The position numbers were made by a program, and so were the translations under genes. The notes under the pieces were generated by a model that saw nothing but the letters and a program-made list of their open reading frames with translations, was not told the DNA's origin and ran no database searches. A stretch of 64,000 bases of DNA from the NCBI GenBank assembly GCA_017472605.1, contig JAFUPV010000052.1, positions 60,281 through 124,280 of the forward strand, read 5' to 3'. Source of the DNA: Lachnospiraceae bacterium (GTDB lineage: Bacteria > Bacillota > Clostridia > Lachnospirales > Lachnospiraceae). This document shows, one piece after another, positions 9,095 to 17,631 of the stretch (position 1 is the first letter of the stretch; each line of letters begins with the position of its first letter).

Positions 9095-9572
9095 GGCATT
9101 CCTCCGTTAATTCAAGCTGCAGTTTCCGGCGTCCCCGAAGAAGATTGGAACGCACACTGGATTCCTTCATGGAAAGAATTTCTGCAATCTCTATGGTGCT
9201 GTATCCTTCGTAATAGTAGAGATAAAGCGTCACACGGCTCATTTTGGGCAGCTTCATGATTTCCTGAAGCAATGCCTGCTTTTCCACATAGCTTTCTGTA
9301 TTATTCGGCGATGTGAGCACGCAGTCATCCACACTTACGGTCTGGTACCACCAGTGGCGGAGCATGTTTTTGCACTCGTTTGCCGCAACCCGCAGCAGCC
9401 AGTTTCTTGCATGGGCATCCGACTCAAACGGTGTCTCATGCTCCAGCAGCTTCAGATAGGTATTCTGCATGGCATCGAAGGCATCCTGCTCGTTTTTCAT
9501 GTAAAAACAACAAAGCCGATACAGAGAATTGCCGTTCATTTCATACAGCTTCTGCACAGCACGTCGATCCAT
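9081..9572 (-). CDS. ECF-type RNA polymerase sigma factor
   Basis: 163 residues. Region 2 (about 10-75) includes FDAMQNTYLKLL and ARNWLLRVAANECKNMLR. Region 4 (110-155) has LPKMSRVTLYLYYYEGYSTIEIAEIL and the helix KESSVRSNLLRGRRKL that reads the -35 element. The order sigma first, then a membrane protein with overlapping genes, points to a cell-envelope stress regulon. Target promoters cannot be assigned from the window. Confidence 0.92.
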   Translation of the reverse strand: MDRRAVQKLYEMNGNSLYRLCCFYMKNEQDAFDAMQNTYLKLLEHETPFESDAHARNWLLRVAANECKNMLRHWWYQTVSVDDCVLTSPNNTESYVEKQALLQEIMKLPKMSRVTLYLYYYEGYSTIEIAEILSMKESSVRSNLLRGRRKLQLELTEECHERT

Positions 9573-9604
9573 CGTTCTCCCCCTTTCTCAACCTCTGTTA
9601 TGTC

Positions 9605-9640
9605 CGGGCGAGCATGTCACTGACACGTTCGCCGGAATGT
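9605..9640 (+). repeat. Intergenic hairpin repeat, family A, copy 2
   Basis: GAGCATG-TCACTGA-CACGTTC-GCCGGAATG keeps the loop and right flank of the family but has an imperfect stem. It lies upstream of the sigma factor. The rest of the 9573-9832 gap shows only weak hairpins near 9757-9812 that might end the M20 peptidase transcript. Confidence 0.55.
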
Positions 9641-9832
9641 CTGTACCATTCAGAACCATGAAACCTTCACTGTCGGCCCGCTGCAGTCGGACCGTGTTTC
9701 ACCGTTCTATTATTCATACACCTGAAAGAGAAAAAACGTTGCATCCGAATTGAAAAAAAATGGAATTGGTTCCATGCAAAACTTACTTCTGGTTCTCCTG
9801 TCCAAACCAGAAATTGGGAATTCTTTTTTCTA

Positions 9833-11272
9833 TTACCGGTTCACCTGCCGGATTACTTCCTTATAGAAGTCAACACCCATCGGCAGCGTCCCCTGGTAAA
9901 TATTCTCATTCAGTCCGTGAATGCTTTCATACTGCTGCCCGTCAATGTAAAGGGGCGCAAAGCGGATGCAGTTCTCACTGATCTGACTGTAATATTTTGC
10001 ATCGGTTCCTCCGGTCATCACATAGGGACAGATGCCGATGCCGGGATAGACCACAGCAGCTGCTGACTCAATCAGCCGGAACATCTCTCCTTTGTAATCC
10101 ACAATAGGACAGGGATCATCCTGATAGATGACTTCTGTCTCGATGTCATAGTTCGCTGCAATTCTGCGGATGCATTCAATGCTTTCCTGATTGGGCTGAT
10201 GCTGGATAAAGCGCATGTTTCCGACCACATACGCTTCCTGCGGAAGCACGTTGGCACCATCTGCTCCCTTTGCCATGGTAAATGCCAGCGTTGTACGGAT
10301 CATCGCTGCCGCAGCAGAGCTGACTGCCGGAAGAAGTTTCACGATCAGCGGACGAAACAGCCAGATGTTGGAGAACAGAAGACGCATTCCGAAATTCATG
10401 TTCGGCGCCATCCGCTCAAACATTTCGACAACTACAGGCGTCAGACGCGCTTCAAACGGATTCTTCCTGTCCACAGCTGCCATGAATCTGCCCAGACGGA
10501 CTAACGGCGTATTCTTTTTCGGTGCGCTGGCATGACCGCCGTTTCCCTTTGCGGTAAATTTCACATCGCCGTAGCCTTTCTCAACGATACCGACCATGCC
10601 GTATGTGCCTTTCACACCGCCGACCGGTTCCTCCAGAATCATTCCGCCCTCATCCAGAACCAGCTTCAGCTTCACGCCCTGCTGTTTCAGATATTCCACC
10701 GTTGCAGGCGCGCCGTCGCCGCTCCACTCCTCTGTGCAGCTGCTGGCAAGATACACATCGCCCTCCGGCACAAACCCTTCGGCGATCAGTTCCTCCATGG
10801 CACAAAACATGCACATCAGACTTGCCTTGGTATCCACCGTACCGCGTCCCCATACTCTTCCTGTTTCGTCGATATCGCCGCTGAAGGGTCCATGCTCCCA
10901 GACTCCGTTTGCCTCCACCACGTCCTGATGGCTCATCAGAAGAATCGGCTCTCCCTTCCCTTTTCCCTTCCATCGATAGAGAAGGCTTCCGTGGAACACA
11001 TGCTTCTCACAGGTCCGGTGGACATTGGGAAACAGTTCTTCCAGCAGCGCATGAAACGCCTTAAATTTACTCCGGTCCTCCTGATTGCGGCAGGACACCG
11101 TTTCCTGCTGAACCATCCTTGCCAGTGTCTTTCCATAGCGCACCGCCCGTTCGCCGGTATCCAGCTTTACGTTTGCATCCTTCGCCGCAGTCGGCTTCTG
11201 CATGGCAGTCCGGACGACTGCAATCAGAAGAAGCACACCAAATACCGCCGGAATTATCCATAACCATTTCAT
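9833..11272 (-). CDS. Membrane-anchored M20 family metallopeptidase
   Basis: 479 residues. An N-terminal membrane anchor (3-21, WLWIIPAVFGVLLLIAVV) precedes an M20 (CPS1/Pm20d-like) di-zinc hydrolase domain. Visible zinc/catalytic residues are H115 and D117 in SHQDVVE, D147 in GRGTVDTK and the E181-E182 pair in CTEEW; the dimerization lid has GNGGHASAP. Such enzymes cleave dipeptides or N-acyl amino acids. The start at 11272 has GGAGG 8 bases upstream. It appears to be a single gene. Confidence 0.9.
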   Translation of the reverse strand: MKWLWIIPAVFGVLLLIAVVRTAMQKPTAAKDANVKLDTGERAVRYGKTLARMVQQETVSCRNQEDRSKFKAFHALLEELFPNVHRTCEKHVFHGSLLYRWKGKGKGEPILLMSHQDVVEANGVWEHGPFSGDIDETGRVWGRGTVDTKASLMCMFCAMEELIAEGFVPEGDVYLASSCTEEWSGDGAPATVEYLKQQGVKLKLVLDEGGMILEEPVGGVKGTYGMVGIVEKGYGDVKFTAKGNGGHASAPKKNTPLVRLGRFMAAVDRKNPFEARLTPVVVEMFERMAPNMNFGMRLLFSNIWLFRPLIVKLLPAVSSAAAAMIRTTLAFTMAKGADGANVLPQEAYVVGNMRFIQHQPNQESIECIRRIAANYDIETEVIYQDDPCPIVDYKGEMFRLIESAAAVVYPGIGICPYVMTGGTDAKYYSQISENCIRFAPLYIDGQQYESIHGLNENIYQGTLPMGVDFYKEVIRQVNR

Positions 11273-11341
11273 ATTCCATTCCTCCTGTCCGTCAATTTGA
11301 AATTATTGTATCATGAAACAACAGAATTTCCAAGATGTCTC

Positions 11342-11395
11342 TCGTTATCCTGATTGCATCTGGCGGCCATACGCGCCAGACCTTTCGCCATCGCA
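11342..11395 (+). repeat. Possible divergent copy of intergenic repeat family B
   Basis: The left part CTCGTTATC and the right part ATCGCACTCACAA resemble the better copies near 51.88 and 53.95 kb, and GGCG-GCCATAC-GCGCC is a small internal hairpin. The similarity is weak and judged by eye. Confidence 0.3.
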
Positions 11396-11399
11396 CTCA

Positions 11400-11437
11400 C
11401 AAAAAACAGCCGGGATTCTTCCTTGGAATCCCGACTG
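11400..11437 (-). terminator. Terminator after the P-loop kinase gene
   Basis: On the minus strand CAGTCGGGATTCC pairs with GGAATCCCGGCTG (imperfect), followed by TTTTTT. It begins 13 bases after the stop codon. Confidence 0.8.
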
Positions 11438-11449
11438 CTCCATGATGAT

Positions 11450-12598
11450 TTATTTATCTGGTTCACCGAAAACCAGCTGTGCCCGCTCACGAACCTGACA
11501 CCCGGCAAAATAGGTCTCTTCCAACGGAATCCACCGTTTTGAAAACATGGCGGCCATCTCTTCCCCGTTTCTTGCAAGAATCCGGTTCATCTGCTCCTCC
11601 CCGCTCACATCCAGAAAAACGCTCAGATCGGCATAGTTTCCGAAAGCCGGATGCATGCTGTATGAGCCTTCCACCACGCGCCACTCTGAGGCGGCCACCT
11701 CTCTTTTCCCGTGATAGTCCATGATCCCGCAGTCAAAGACACGATAGGAAAACGCCTCCCTGCTTTTCAGCTTTGGAAGCACTTCTTCCGCAAAACGCTC
11801 ATAGTGGACATTTCCGCCCGGTTCCGCAAACCGCGCGTCCGTTCTGAGCGCAGGCGGAAGGAAGAAATCATCCATGTGGATCACTCCTGCCTCCAGAATC
11901 TCCTCCAGCATCCCTGCCATCGTAGATTTTCCGGACGCAGCCCGGCCGTCCAGCGCAATCACCCGGCTCCGGCTTTCATCCGCGTCCTGCTGCCGGTTCA
12001 CCGCCGACTGGTTCACGGTCTGCAGATTTGCAGCCTGCCGCAAAACAGGAAACAGACTCAGGTATTTTCGGTTGATGATCCGATAGGACGGATGTTCCGC
12101 CTCCCGGTATTCCCGGCTGTGATGCACAGCAGACATTCCGGCTGCTTTGTATTCTTCCAGAAACTCCTTCCACTCCTCATCGGAAAACGCCGTCTCCACA
12201 CGGCGCTGCACCTCGTCTGCCGTTTCCAGATAGCCCAGGAACCGTTCCCGGCTGCCATGCGGAACGCTTGCCGAATGGGCAAACATGCGAAACAGCCACT
12301 CCGCCGGCATGCCGCCGGCCTTCCAGGCAGGCAGATTTACCCGGCATACCTCCGGGGAAATTTCCTCATAAAGCACACCATCTGAAGCCTCCACCGAATC
12401 ATACTCTGAATAAAAATAAGTACGGGCGCGTTCGATATCACTGAGCAAATGCTCTGCACCGAAGGCGGCCTGATAGCACAGCTTCACAACATCCCGCGGC
12501 TGAATCGCCGGATGTTTTTCGATTTGTTCAATCAGATATTCTTTCAATTCCACGACTGTCATCCTCTCTTTTGGAAATGTCAATACGCCTGACGCCAT
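11450..12598 (-). CDS. Uridine kinase-like P-loop protein with an unknown N-terminal domain
   Basis: 382 residues. The C-terminal 165 residues form a uridine/pantothenate-kinase-like fold: Walker A GRAASGKS (218-225), then VIHMDDFFLPP (the DDF motif typical of uridine kinases) and VVEGSYSMHP. The N-terminal half (LKEYLIEQIEKHP...DVVKLCYQAAFGAEHLL) belongs to no domain I can name. The start at 12598 was chosen for AGGA 7 bases upstream; 12562 (MTVVELKEYL) is an alternative. It follows the ECF S component by 76 bases on the same strand, so it may phosphorylate the imported vitamin or nucleoside (inference only). Confidence 0.75.
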   Translation of the reverse strand: MASGVLTFPKERMTVVELKEYLIEQIEKHPAIQPRDVVKLCYQAAFGAEHLLSDIERARTYFYSEYDSVEASDGVLYEEISPEVCRVNLPAWKAGGMPAEWLFRMFAHSASVPHGSRERFLGYLETADEVQRRVETAFSDEEWKEFLEEYKAAGMSAVHHSREYREAEHPSYRIINRKYLSLFPVLRQAANLQTVNQSAVNRQQDADESRSRVIALDGRAASGKSTMAGMLEEILEAGVIHMDDFFLPPALRTDARFAEPGGNVHYERFAEEVLPKLKSREAFSYRVFDCGIMDYHGKREVAASEWRVVEGSYSMHPAFGNYADLSVFLDVSGEEQMNRILARNGEEMAAMFSKRWIPLEETYFAGCQVRERAQLVFGEPDK

Positions 12599-12674
12599 CC
12601 TTTTTTCCTGTCCTCTCCATCGTCTCTGACAGAAATTTCTCAATCACAGACACCTGTCCATCTCGTTTTGCATG

Positions 12675-13220
12675 TTATCTTTGCTTCGGATATCTGACAG
12701 GGATCAGCCGTGCCCGCTCCAGTGCAAAAACGATTGTCGGAAGCAGGAGAAGCTGAATTACCAGTCCCGGCCACGCAGTGATAAAGTAGCCGCCTGCCCA
12801 CGCCGCAATCGAATACGAACCGACAGAGAAGATCAGCGCGTTTGCAATTCCTGCCACGATTCTACCAGCAAGCTGACTAATAATCAAGCTGATATACAGA
12901 TCTGCGTAAATTTTTCCCGTATGTACCAGCTGCATCATCAATCCGGTTACAAGTCCATAGACAGCAAGCTCAATCATCATCCCCGGCAGATAGGCCATCG
13001 GCGGCATGCGGGTAATGATGCTGGAAAGAAACGGTCCTGCCAGACCGCACAGCAGACCAAAAGGCCCTCCGCAGATCATTCCGCACAGCAGCACCGGAAT
13101 GTGCATGGGACTGAGCACACTGCCCGAATTGGGAATTGCATGGAACGCCATCGGAAGCACGACACAGAGCGCAATACATGCAGCCGTTAAAACAGATTTT
13201 TTCACATAAGACATCTTCAT
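12675..13220 (-). CDS. ECF transporter substrate-binding S component
   Basis: 181 residues with about five or six membrane helices and the motif SPMHIPVLLCGMICG plus ITRMPPMAYLPGM seen in S components of the general ECF family. The start MKMSYVKKS at 13220 is set by GGAGGAG 9 bases upstream; the in-frame ATG at 13238 lies before that site. It is the last of four overlapping or closely spaced ecfA-ecfA-ecfT-S genes. The substrate cannot be told from sequence by eye; the neighbouring kinase may be a clue. Confidence 0.85.
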   Translation of the reverse strand: MKMSYVKKSVLTAACIALCVVLPMAFHAIPNSGSVLSPMHIPVLLCGMICGGPFGLLCGLAGPFLSSIITRMPPMAYLPGMMIELAVYGLVTGLMMQLVHTGKIYADLYISLIISQLAGRIVAGIANALIFSVGSYSIAAWAGGYFITAWPGLVIQLLLLPTIVFALERARLIPVRYPKQR

Positions 13221-13245
13221 CACAACAAACTCCTCCATTTTCTAC

Positions 13246-14052
13246 TCATCGGGCTGCCTGCACCAGAAAAAACAGGCAGCTAAACAGAAACAGACATACA
13301 TCCGGCAATTGAACTGCTGCTCTTTGACTCCTGCCCCGTCCATTTGTCTGTCGATGTCCATATCCCCTCGCCTCCATTGCCGTTGCCAGATCATCCGCCC
13401 GGCGAAACGCAGAGAGGAAAATCGGCACAAGCAACGGAACCACACTGGCAGCCCGGTCACGCAGGCGTTCGCTTTCAAATTTTGCGCCGCGCGCGGTCTG
13501 CGCTTTTTTGATCAGATCCGCCTCCTGTGCAAAGACCGGAATAAACTGCAGCGCCACACTTAAAATCATTGCCACCTCCGCAGTCGGTACCCGGATCAGC
13601 CGAAGCGGAGCAATCAGCGTTTCAATGGCTGTCGTTATTTGCACCGGAGGCGTAGTACGAATCAGCACATTGCAGAAAACCATCAGAAAAAGAATCCGCA
13701 GGACCACATGCGTGCCCTGAATCATCCCAGGTACGGAAAGATGCACAATTCCCCATGACCACAGAACCAGACCGCCTGCCTGTCCGTCTTCATAGAAAAA
13801 CGCATTCATCAGAAAAAGCATAAGGAAAAACAGCCTCAGATGACGAACCTGACCCAAGGTCTTTGTCGGACGCATCTCTGACATTGCCGCCGCTGCTGCA
13901 GATACCGCTGCAATCAGCAGATATCCGGGAACGGAATCCGTTGTCAGTACCGCTGCCAGAATCATAAAAAAGGCCAAAAGCTTTGCGGTTCCGTTCCTTC
14001 TGTGCAGAAAGGAATCTCCCGGAATGTATCGTCCTTTCAGAATATCATTCAC
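13246..14052 (-). CDS. ecfT: ECF transporter transmembrane coupling protein EcfT
   Basis: 268 residues. A hydrophobic N-terminal half is followed by the cytoplasmic coupling helices with the two diagnostic Ala-Arg-Gly motifs, KAQTARGAKFE and TAMEARGYGHR, which dock into the two ATPases. Translation starts at a GTG (14052) with GGGAGGAA about 6 bases upstream, overlapping the end of ecfA2 by 8 bases, so expression is coupled. Confidence 0.93.
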   Translation of the reverse strand: MNDILKGRYIPGDSFLHRRNGTAKLLAFFMILAAVLTTDSVPGYLLIAAVSAAAAAMSEMRPTKTLGQVRHLRLFFLMLFLMNAFFYEDGQAGGLVLWSWGIVHLSVPGMIQGTHVVLRILFLMVFCNVLIRTTPPVQITTAIETLIAPLRLIRVPTAEVAMILSVALQFIPVFAQEADLIKKAQTARGAKFESERLRDRAASVVPLLVPIFLSAFRRADDLATAMEARGYGHRQTNGRGRSQRAAVQLPDVCLFLFSCLFFLVQAAR

Positions 14053-14908
14053 AACGAGTTCCTCCCTTCCACCTGTTTTTCAATTCGTCCAGCAGATCCT
14101 CATACCGGACAATATCCCGGGAAAACGGAATACCACTCTGAATCAGCAGTTCCGCAATCTGCCGCGGCTGGCTTGCCCCGATGTGCAGACGGCTGGTCCG
14201 CTCCAGGTCTGCAAACACAGCTTTTGGACTGCCATCCAGAACCAGGCTTCCCTGTTCCAGTACAAGAACGCGCTCCGCACAGGCACATATGCTGTCTGCA
14301 TGATGAGATACCATCAGTATCGAGACGCCTTCCCGGTTCAGCTTTCTCACCAGTTCCAGAAATTGTCGTCTTCCTTCCGGATCCAGACCGGCAATCGGTT
14401 CATCAAAAATCAAAGTCTTCGGTCTCGCAGCAAGCACACCGGCAATGGCAACCCGCCTCTTTTCTCCGCCGGACAGCGCAAACGGCGACGCATCTGCAAT
14501 ATCGTCATAGGAAAACCCCATCTGCTCCAATGCCTGACGCACCCGTTCGCAAGCCTCTTCTTTTCTCAGCCCGCTGTGCTTCAATCCAAAGGCCACGTCC
14601 TTTGCAACAGTTGTTTCAAACAGCTGATATTCCGGGTTCTGAAACACGATCCCAACCTGTCTGTGAAGATTATTTCGGTCATATCCCCGCTCATTGATAT
14701 CCTTCCCGTCCAGAAACACCTGACCGCTGTTTGGCCGGATCAGCCCGGCAATCAGCTGAACCAGCGTGGATTTTCCGCTGCCAGTATGTCCCATAATTCC
14801 GACAAACTCGCCGTCTTCGATCTTCATGCTGATTCCATTCAGTGCCAGAATTTCCTGCTTTGTCCTAAAATTATAACTGCAGGAAACCTGTTTCAGTTCA
14901 ATTGACAT
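14045..14908 (-). CDS. ecfA2: ECF transporter ATPase EcfA2
   Basis: 287 residues with Walker A GHTGSGKST, Q-loop VGIVFQNPEYQLF, signature LSGGEKRRVAIAG, Walker B TLIFDEPIAGLDP and switch H (MVSHHAD). The QNPEYQLFE sequence is characteristic of ECF ATPases. It overlaps ecfA1 upstream by 16 bases and ecfT downstream by 8, so the three core proteins form one translational unit. Confidence 0.94.
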   Translation of the reverse strand: MSIELKQVSCSYNFRTKQEILALNGISMKIEDGEFVGIMGHTGSGKSTLVQLIAGLIRPNSGQVFLDGKDINERGYDRNNLHRQVGIVFQNPEYQLFETTVAKDVAFGLKHSGLRKEEACERVRQALEQMGFSYDDIADASPFALSGGEKRRVAIAGVLAARPKTLIFDEPIAGLDPEGRRQFLELVRKLNREGVSILMVSHHADSICACAERVLVLEQGSLVLDGSPKAVFADLERTSRLHIGASQPRQIAELLIQSGIPFSRDIVRYEDLLDELKNRWKGGTRCE

Positions 14909-15723
14909 AGTTCCTCCACCAGTTCCTCTTTTGTCAGCGGACAGTGTCCAAGCCGGATTCCCAGTTTTGCCAGGTCATCGTACAGCTGCACAGGCATTGG
15001 CACAGACAGCCCGCATTGTTCCAACAGTTCCCGACTGGTCAGTACCTCCTGCGGTTTTCCATCCGCCAGAATCGTCCCCCGGTTCATCAGAATCACCCGG
15101 TCCGCCTCCACCGCTTCCTCCACATAATGGGTGATCATGATGACTGTCTTTCCCCGCTGCGCAAGAATTTTCATACATTCCAGAATCTCTTCCCTGCCAA
15201 CCGGATCCAGCATCGCAGTTGCCTCATCGAAAACAATCAGTTCCGGTTCCATTGCCAGCACACCGGCCAGAGCAATCCGCTGCTTCTGCCCCCCTGACAG
15301 CAAGTGAGGCGAGCGCTTCTCAAACCCGGTCATACCAACCTGTTCCAGCGCCCGGCTGACTCTTCCCGGAATCTCGTTTGGCGGTGTATCATAATTTTCC
15401 AGTCCGAACGCAACATCCTCCTCCACAACCGAGGAGACAAACTGATTCTCCGGATTCTGAAACACCATCCCACAAAGACGGCGAAGCTCCCATACCTGTT
15501 TTTCTTCCCTGACATCCAGACCGGCAACCGTCAAGCTTCCACTCTGCAAAGGAAGCAATGCATTGAGATGCTTTGCCAGCGTTGACTTTCCACAGCCGTT
15601 TGGTCCAAGAATCGCCACAAACTGCCCTTTCTCAATTGCGATTGAAAGACCATCCAGTACAAACGGAGCGCTTCCATCCCATTCATAACGGAAAGAAATC
15701 CCGCTTCCTTTCACTGCTTCCAT
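14893..15723 (-). CDS. ecfA1: ECF transporter ATPase EcfA1
   Basis: 276 residues, first gene of the ECF operon. It has Walker A GPNGCGKST, QNPENQFVSSVVEEDVAFG (the typical ECF A1 Q-loop), signature [13 protein letters not shown] and Walker B LIVFDEATAMLDP. The start MEAVKGSGIS at 15723 is set by GGAGGTGA 4 bases upstream; the open frame to 15750 begins before that site. A terminator at 15779-15821 stands 55 bases upstream, so expression depends on read-through of the leader. Confidence 0.94.
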   Translation of the reverse strand: MEAVKGSGISFRYEWDGSAPFVLDGLSIAIEKGQFVAILGPNGCGKSTLAKHLNALLPLQSGSLTVAGLDVREEKQVWELRRLCGMVFQNPENQFVSSVVEEDVAFGLENYDTPPNEIPGRVSRALEQVGMTGFEKRSPHLLSGGQKQRIALAGVLAMEPELIVFDEATAMLDPVGREEILECMKILAQRGKTVIMITHYVEEAVEADRVILMNRGTILADGKPQEVLTSRELLEQCGLSVPMPVQLYDDLAKLGIRLGHCPLTKEELVEELCQLN

Positions 15724-15778
15724 GCTCTCACCTCCAACCATTTTATCCATACCGGCCTATCCTCTTCAAAACAAAAGC

Positions 15779-15950
15779 AAAAAAAGGTTGCTGCATCCAT
15801 CTTCTGACAGATGCAGCAGCCTTCCTGACTGCAATTACAAATCAATTGAATTCTGTTCTGCGCCTTTCGGGCTGCAGACAATTTTCTTTTCATTTCCGTT
15901 GTTGGTTCGGATCTGCTTCTGCTTCTCCATGCCGGGTAGGCCCGACAATT
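15779..15950 (-). promoter_or_regulatory. Structured leader with terminator in front of the ECF operon (unassigned riboswitch or attenuator)
   Basis: From a predicted start near 15950 the minus-strand RNA contains a CGGG-CCTA-CCCG hairpin (15931-15946), a hairpin CTGC-A-GCC-CGAAA-GGC-GCAG (15857-15878), pairing of ACAATT with AATTGT that encloses the first part, and finally an intrinsic terminator whose stem GGCTGCTGCATC/GGATGCAGCAACC (15786-15821) is followed by seven T. I compared it by memory with TPP, THF, cobalamin, FMN, SAM, preQ1, ZTP and T-box signatures and found none, so the ligand is open. Confidence 0.6.
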
Positions 15951-15956
15951 GTTTTT

Positions 15957-15985
15957 ATTATCTGACAAATCCATTTTGTTGTCAA
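15957..15985 (-). promoter_or_regulatory. Promoter of the ECF operon
   Basis: Minus-strand -35 TTGACA (15985-15980), 17 bp spacer, -10 GATAAT (15962-15957). It lies between DUF3842 and the leader, so the ECF genes are a separate transcription unit. Confidence 0.75.
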
Positions 15986-16027
15986 TCAAAAACGTTTCCT
16001 CCGGCTTTGCGCCGCTGTCCATGTAAA

Positions 16028-16432
16028 TCAGAGAAGCGCCCGGATCTCTTCCAGACAGCACTGTACCAGCTTTCCAACCGTCACATCCGCAACGCCGACA
16101 ATCCGGTTTCCGCACTGATTCATCGGCAGAAGAATTCGCACTGCATCGCTCTGACCTACTGCGGCTGCCATGGCTGGGGAAATTTCCCCCCAGAGCGAAT
16201 CCGCAATGGCAATGCCAACCGGTCCTGTAATCACATCCGCTTTCCGGCATGCAACAAGAACTGCATTTTCCCCTGTTGCTCCGTGATCTGCTCCTGCCTT
16301 CAGCATTGCCTGCGTTGCCAGTACATTGGTTCCCACTGCCGTAATTGTCAGCTGAGGAAACGCTTTTTTCATTCCTTCCACCAGCTGGCGGCCCACACCG
16401 CCTCCCTGTCCATCAATTACAACAACATTCAT
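16028..16432 (-). CDS. DUF3842 family protein
   Basis: 134 residues. It begins with a nucleotide-binding-like loop, VVVIDGQGGGVGRQLV, and continues with GTNVLATQAMLKAGAD and DVITGPVGIAIADSLWGEISP, the pattern of the small DUF3842 family found in Clostridia; function is not known. The GxGGGxG loop suggests a Rossmann-like fold (inference). It overlaps the URO-D-like gene by 4 bases (ATGA), so the two are expressed together and may act in one pathway. Confidence 0.8.
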   Translation of the reverse strand: MNVVVIDGQGGGVGRQLVEGMKKAFPQLTITAVGTNVLATQAMLKAGADHGATGENAVLVACRKADVITGPVGIAIADSLWGEISPAMAAAVGQSDAVRILLPMNQCGNRIVGVADVTVGKLVQCCLEEIRALL

Positions 16433-17586
16433 GCCAGTTTTCCCGCAGCCTTCAGTTCTTTCACATAGCTGCCCTCAACATCCTTCCAGTTCTCTTCTGC
16501 ATGCTTCAGAATCATCTGAGCAGATTCCATGGACATGGGTGGGAAGTACATGAACAGCGCATTGCTTCCATAGCGCTCAACCAGACGGTCAATTCTTGCG
16601 ATCCATTCCTCGGTTGTTCCGGTATAAACCTGAACCCAGAGCGCTTTTCCTGCCGCAACCGCCTTATCATAAATCTCAAACCACTGCTCATGAGTTCCGT
16701 CCGGATTATAGGATCCGCTGGTCCACTGCAGGGCATCAATCTCTTCGATTTCCATCAGGGCATCCAGATGGCGGATCGCATCCGGTCCGTCCAGGTGGTA
16801 CAGCACATGATCCAGCTTCTTTGCCTGTTCGCGCAGAGGCTCCTGAATAAATTCACGGAACTGGGTCGGAGACATCATGGCAGAGAAATCACACTGCAGC
16901 TTGGCTGTCTTTCCCTCGCCCCAGATGTTGAACACGGTATAGCAGGAAGAATCCTTCCCGTTTTCATTAATCTTCGCAACGTCATAAAAACGGTCAAAAT
17001 ACTCAAAATAGCAGTCCTGAACCTGCTTAATCCGCTCTTCCACCTCTTCCGGCTCGTCCATCATGTCGAAAATGGTATTCTGGGCGCCGCGGATTGAAGC
17101 AAGAACGTCGATGTTCTCCATGATATCCGGAATCGCCACATAGAAGTCATCTCCCGCCAGCTCTCTTACACGCTTAAACAGCTCGATATGCTTCTTGAAC
17201 CACTCATTCTCCGGATCGAACTCCAGCTTCTTATAGCCTTCCCAGTCATCCAGAAACTCCTCAAACCAGACGGTATGTCTCGCAAATTTGATGTTGCAGC
17301 CAAGATAGCCTGCCATGGATCCCGGTCCAAAGTCCACACTCAGGTTGGGGAAGCTTTCCGCAAGGAACTCATGGGTATCCATCCAGTAGCGATAGCGGGC
17401 AACCATGCGCTCCGCATCGAAATACTTATCCTCCACATCTCTGACGGCAATCTCCGCCTCTCTGACCGGATCAACCGCCTCTTCCTTCTTTGCAACGATA
17501 CACATCAGCGGTGTACCCGTGTTCTGGCGCTTCCAGTAGTTATTCCACTTTACCTTGGTCTCTTCCCAGTTTTTCTTATTAATCAT
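16429..17586 (-). CDS. Uroporphyrinogen decarboxylase (URO-D)-like protein
   Basis: 385 residues of the URO-D/methyltransferase superfamily (TIM-barrel). Many such proteins in anaerobes are corrinoid-dependent methyltransferases rather than heme enzymes. The segment YHLDGPDAIRHLDALMEIEEIDALQW is the typical region near the active site (HLDGP). No corrinoid protein or heme gene is adjacent, so the substrate is unknown. The start MINKKNWEET at 17586 uses AAAGGG 9 bases upstream instead of the ATG three codons earlier, which lies too close to it. It pairs with DUF3842. Confidence 0.82.
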   Translation of the reverse strand: MINKKNWEETKVKWNNYWKRQNTGTPLMCIVAKKEEAVDPVREAEIAVRDVEDKYFDAERMVARYRYWMDTHEFLAESFPNLSVDFGPGSMAGYLGCNIKFARHTVWFEEFLDDWEGYKKLEFDPENEWFKKHIELFKRVRELAGDDFYVAIPDIMENIDVLASIRGAQNTIFDMMDEPEEVEERIKQVQDCYFEYFDRFYDVAKINENGKDSSCYTVFNIWGEGKTAKLQCDFSAMMSPTQFREFIQEPLREQAKKLDHVLYHLDGPDAIRHLDALMEIEEIDALQWTSGSYNPDGTHEQWFEIYDKAVAAGKALWVQVYTGTTEEWIARIDRLVERYGSNALFMYFPPMSMESAQMILKHAEENWKDVEGSYVKELKAAGKLA

Positions 17587-17631
17587 CTCAACCATCCCTT
17601 TCTGTCCTGTTTTTACTCACAGCCGATCCCT

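Noticed and set aside
15779-15950. ECF leader as TPP, THF, cobalamin, preQ1 or T-box element
   Set aside because: None of the conserved sequences (such as CUGAGA, GCCACUG or GGGUGGNACCGCG) is present.
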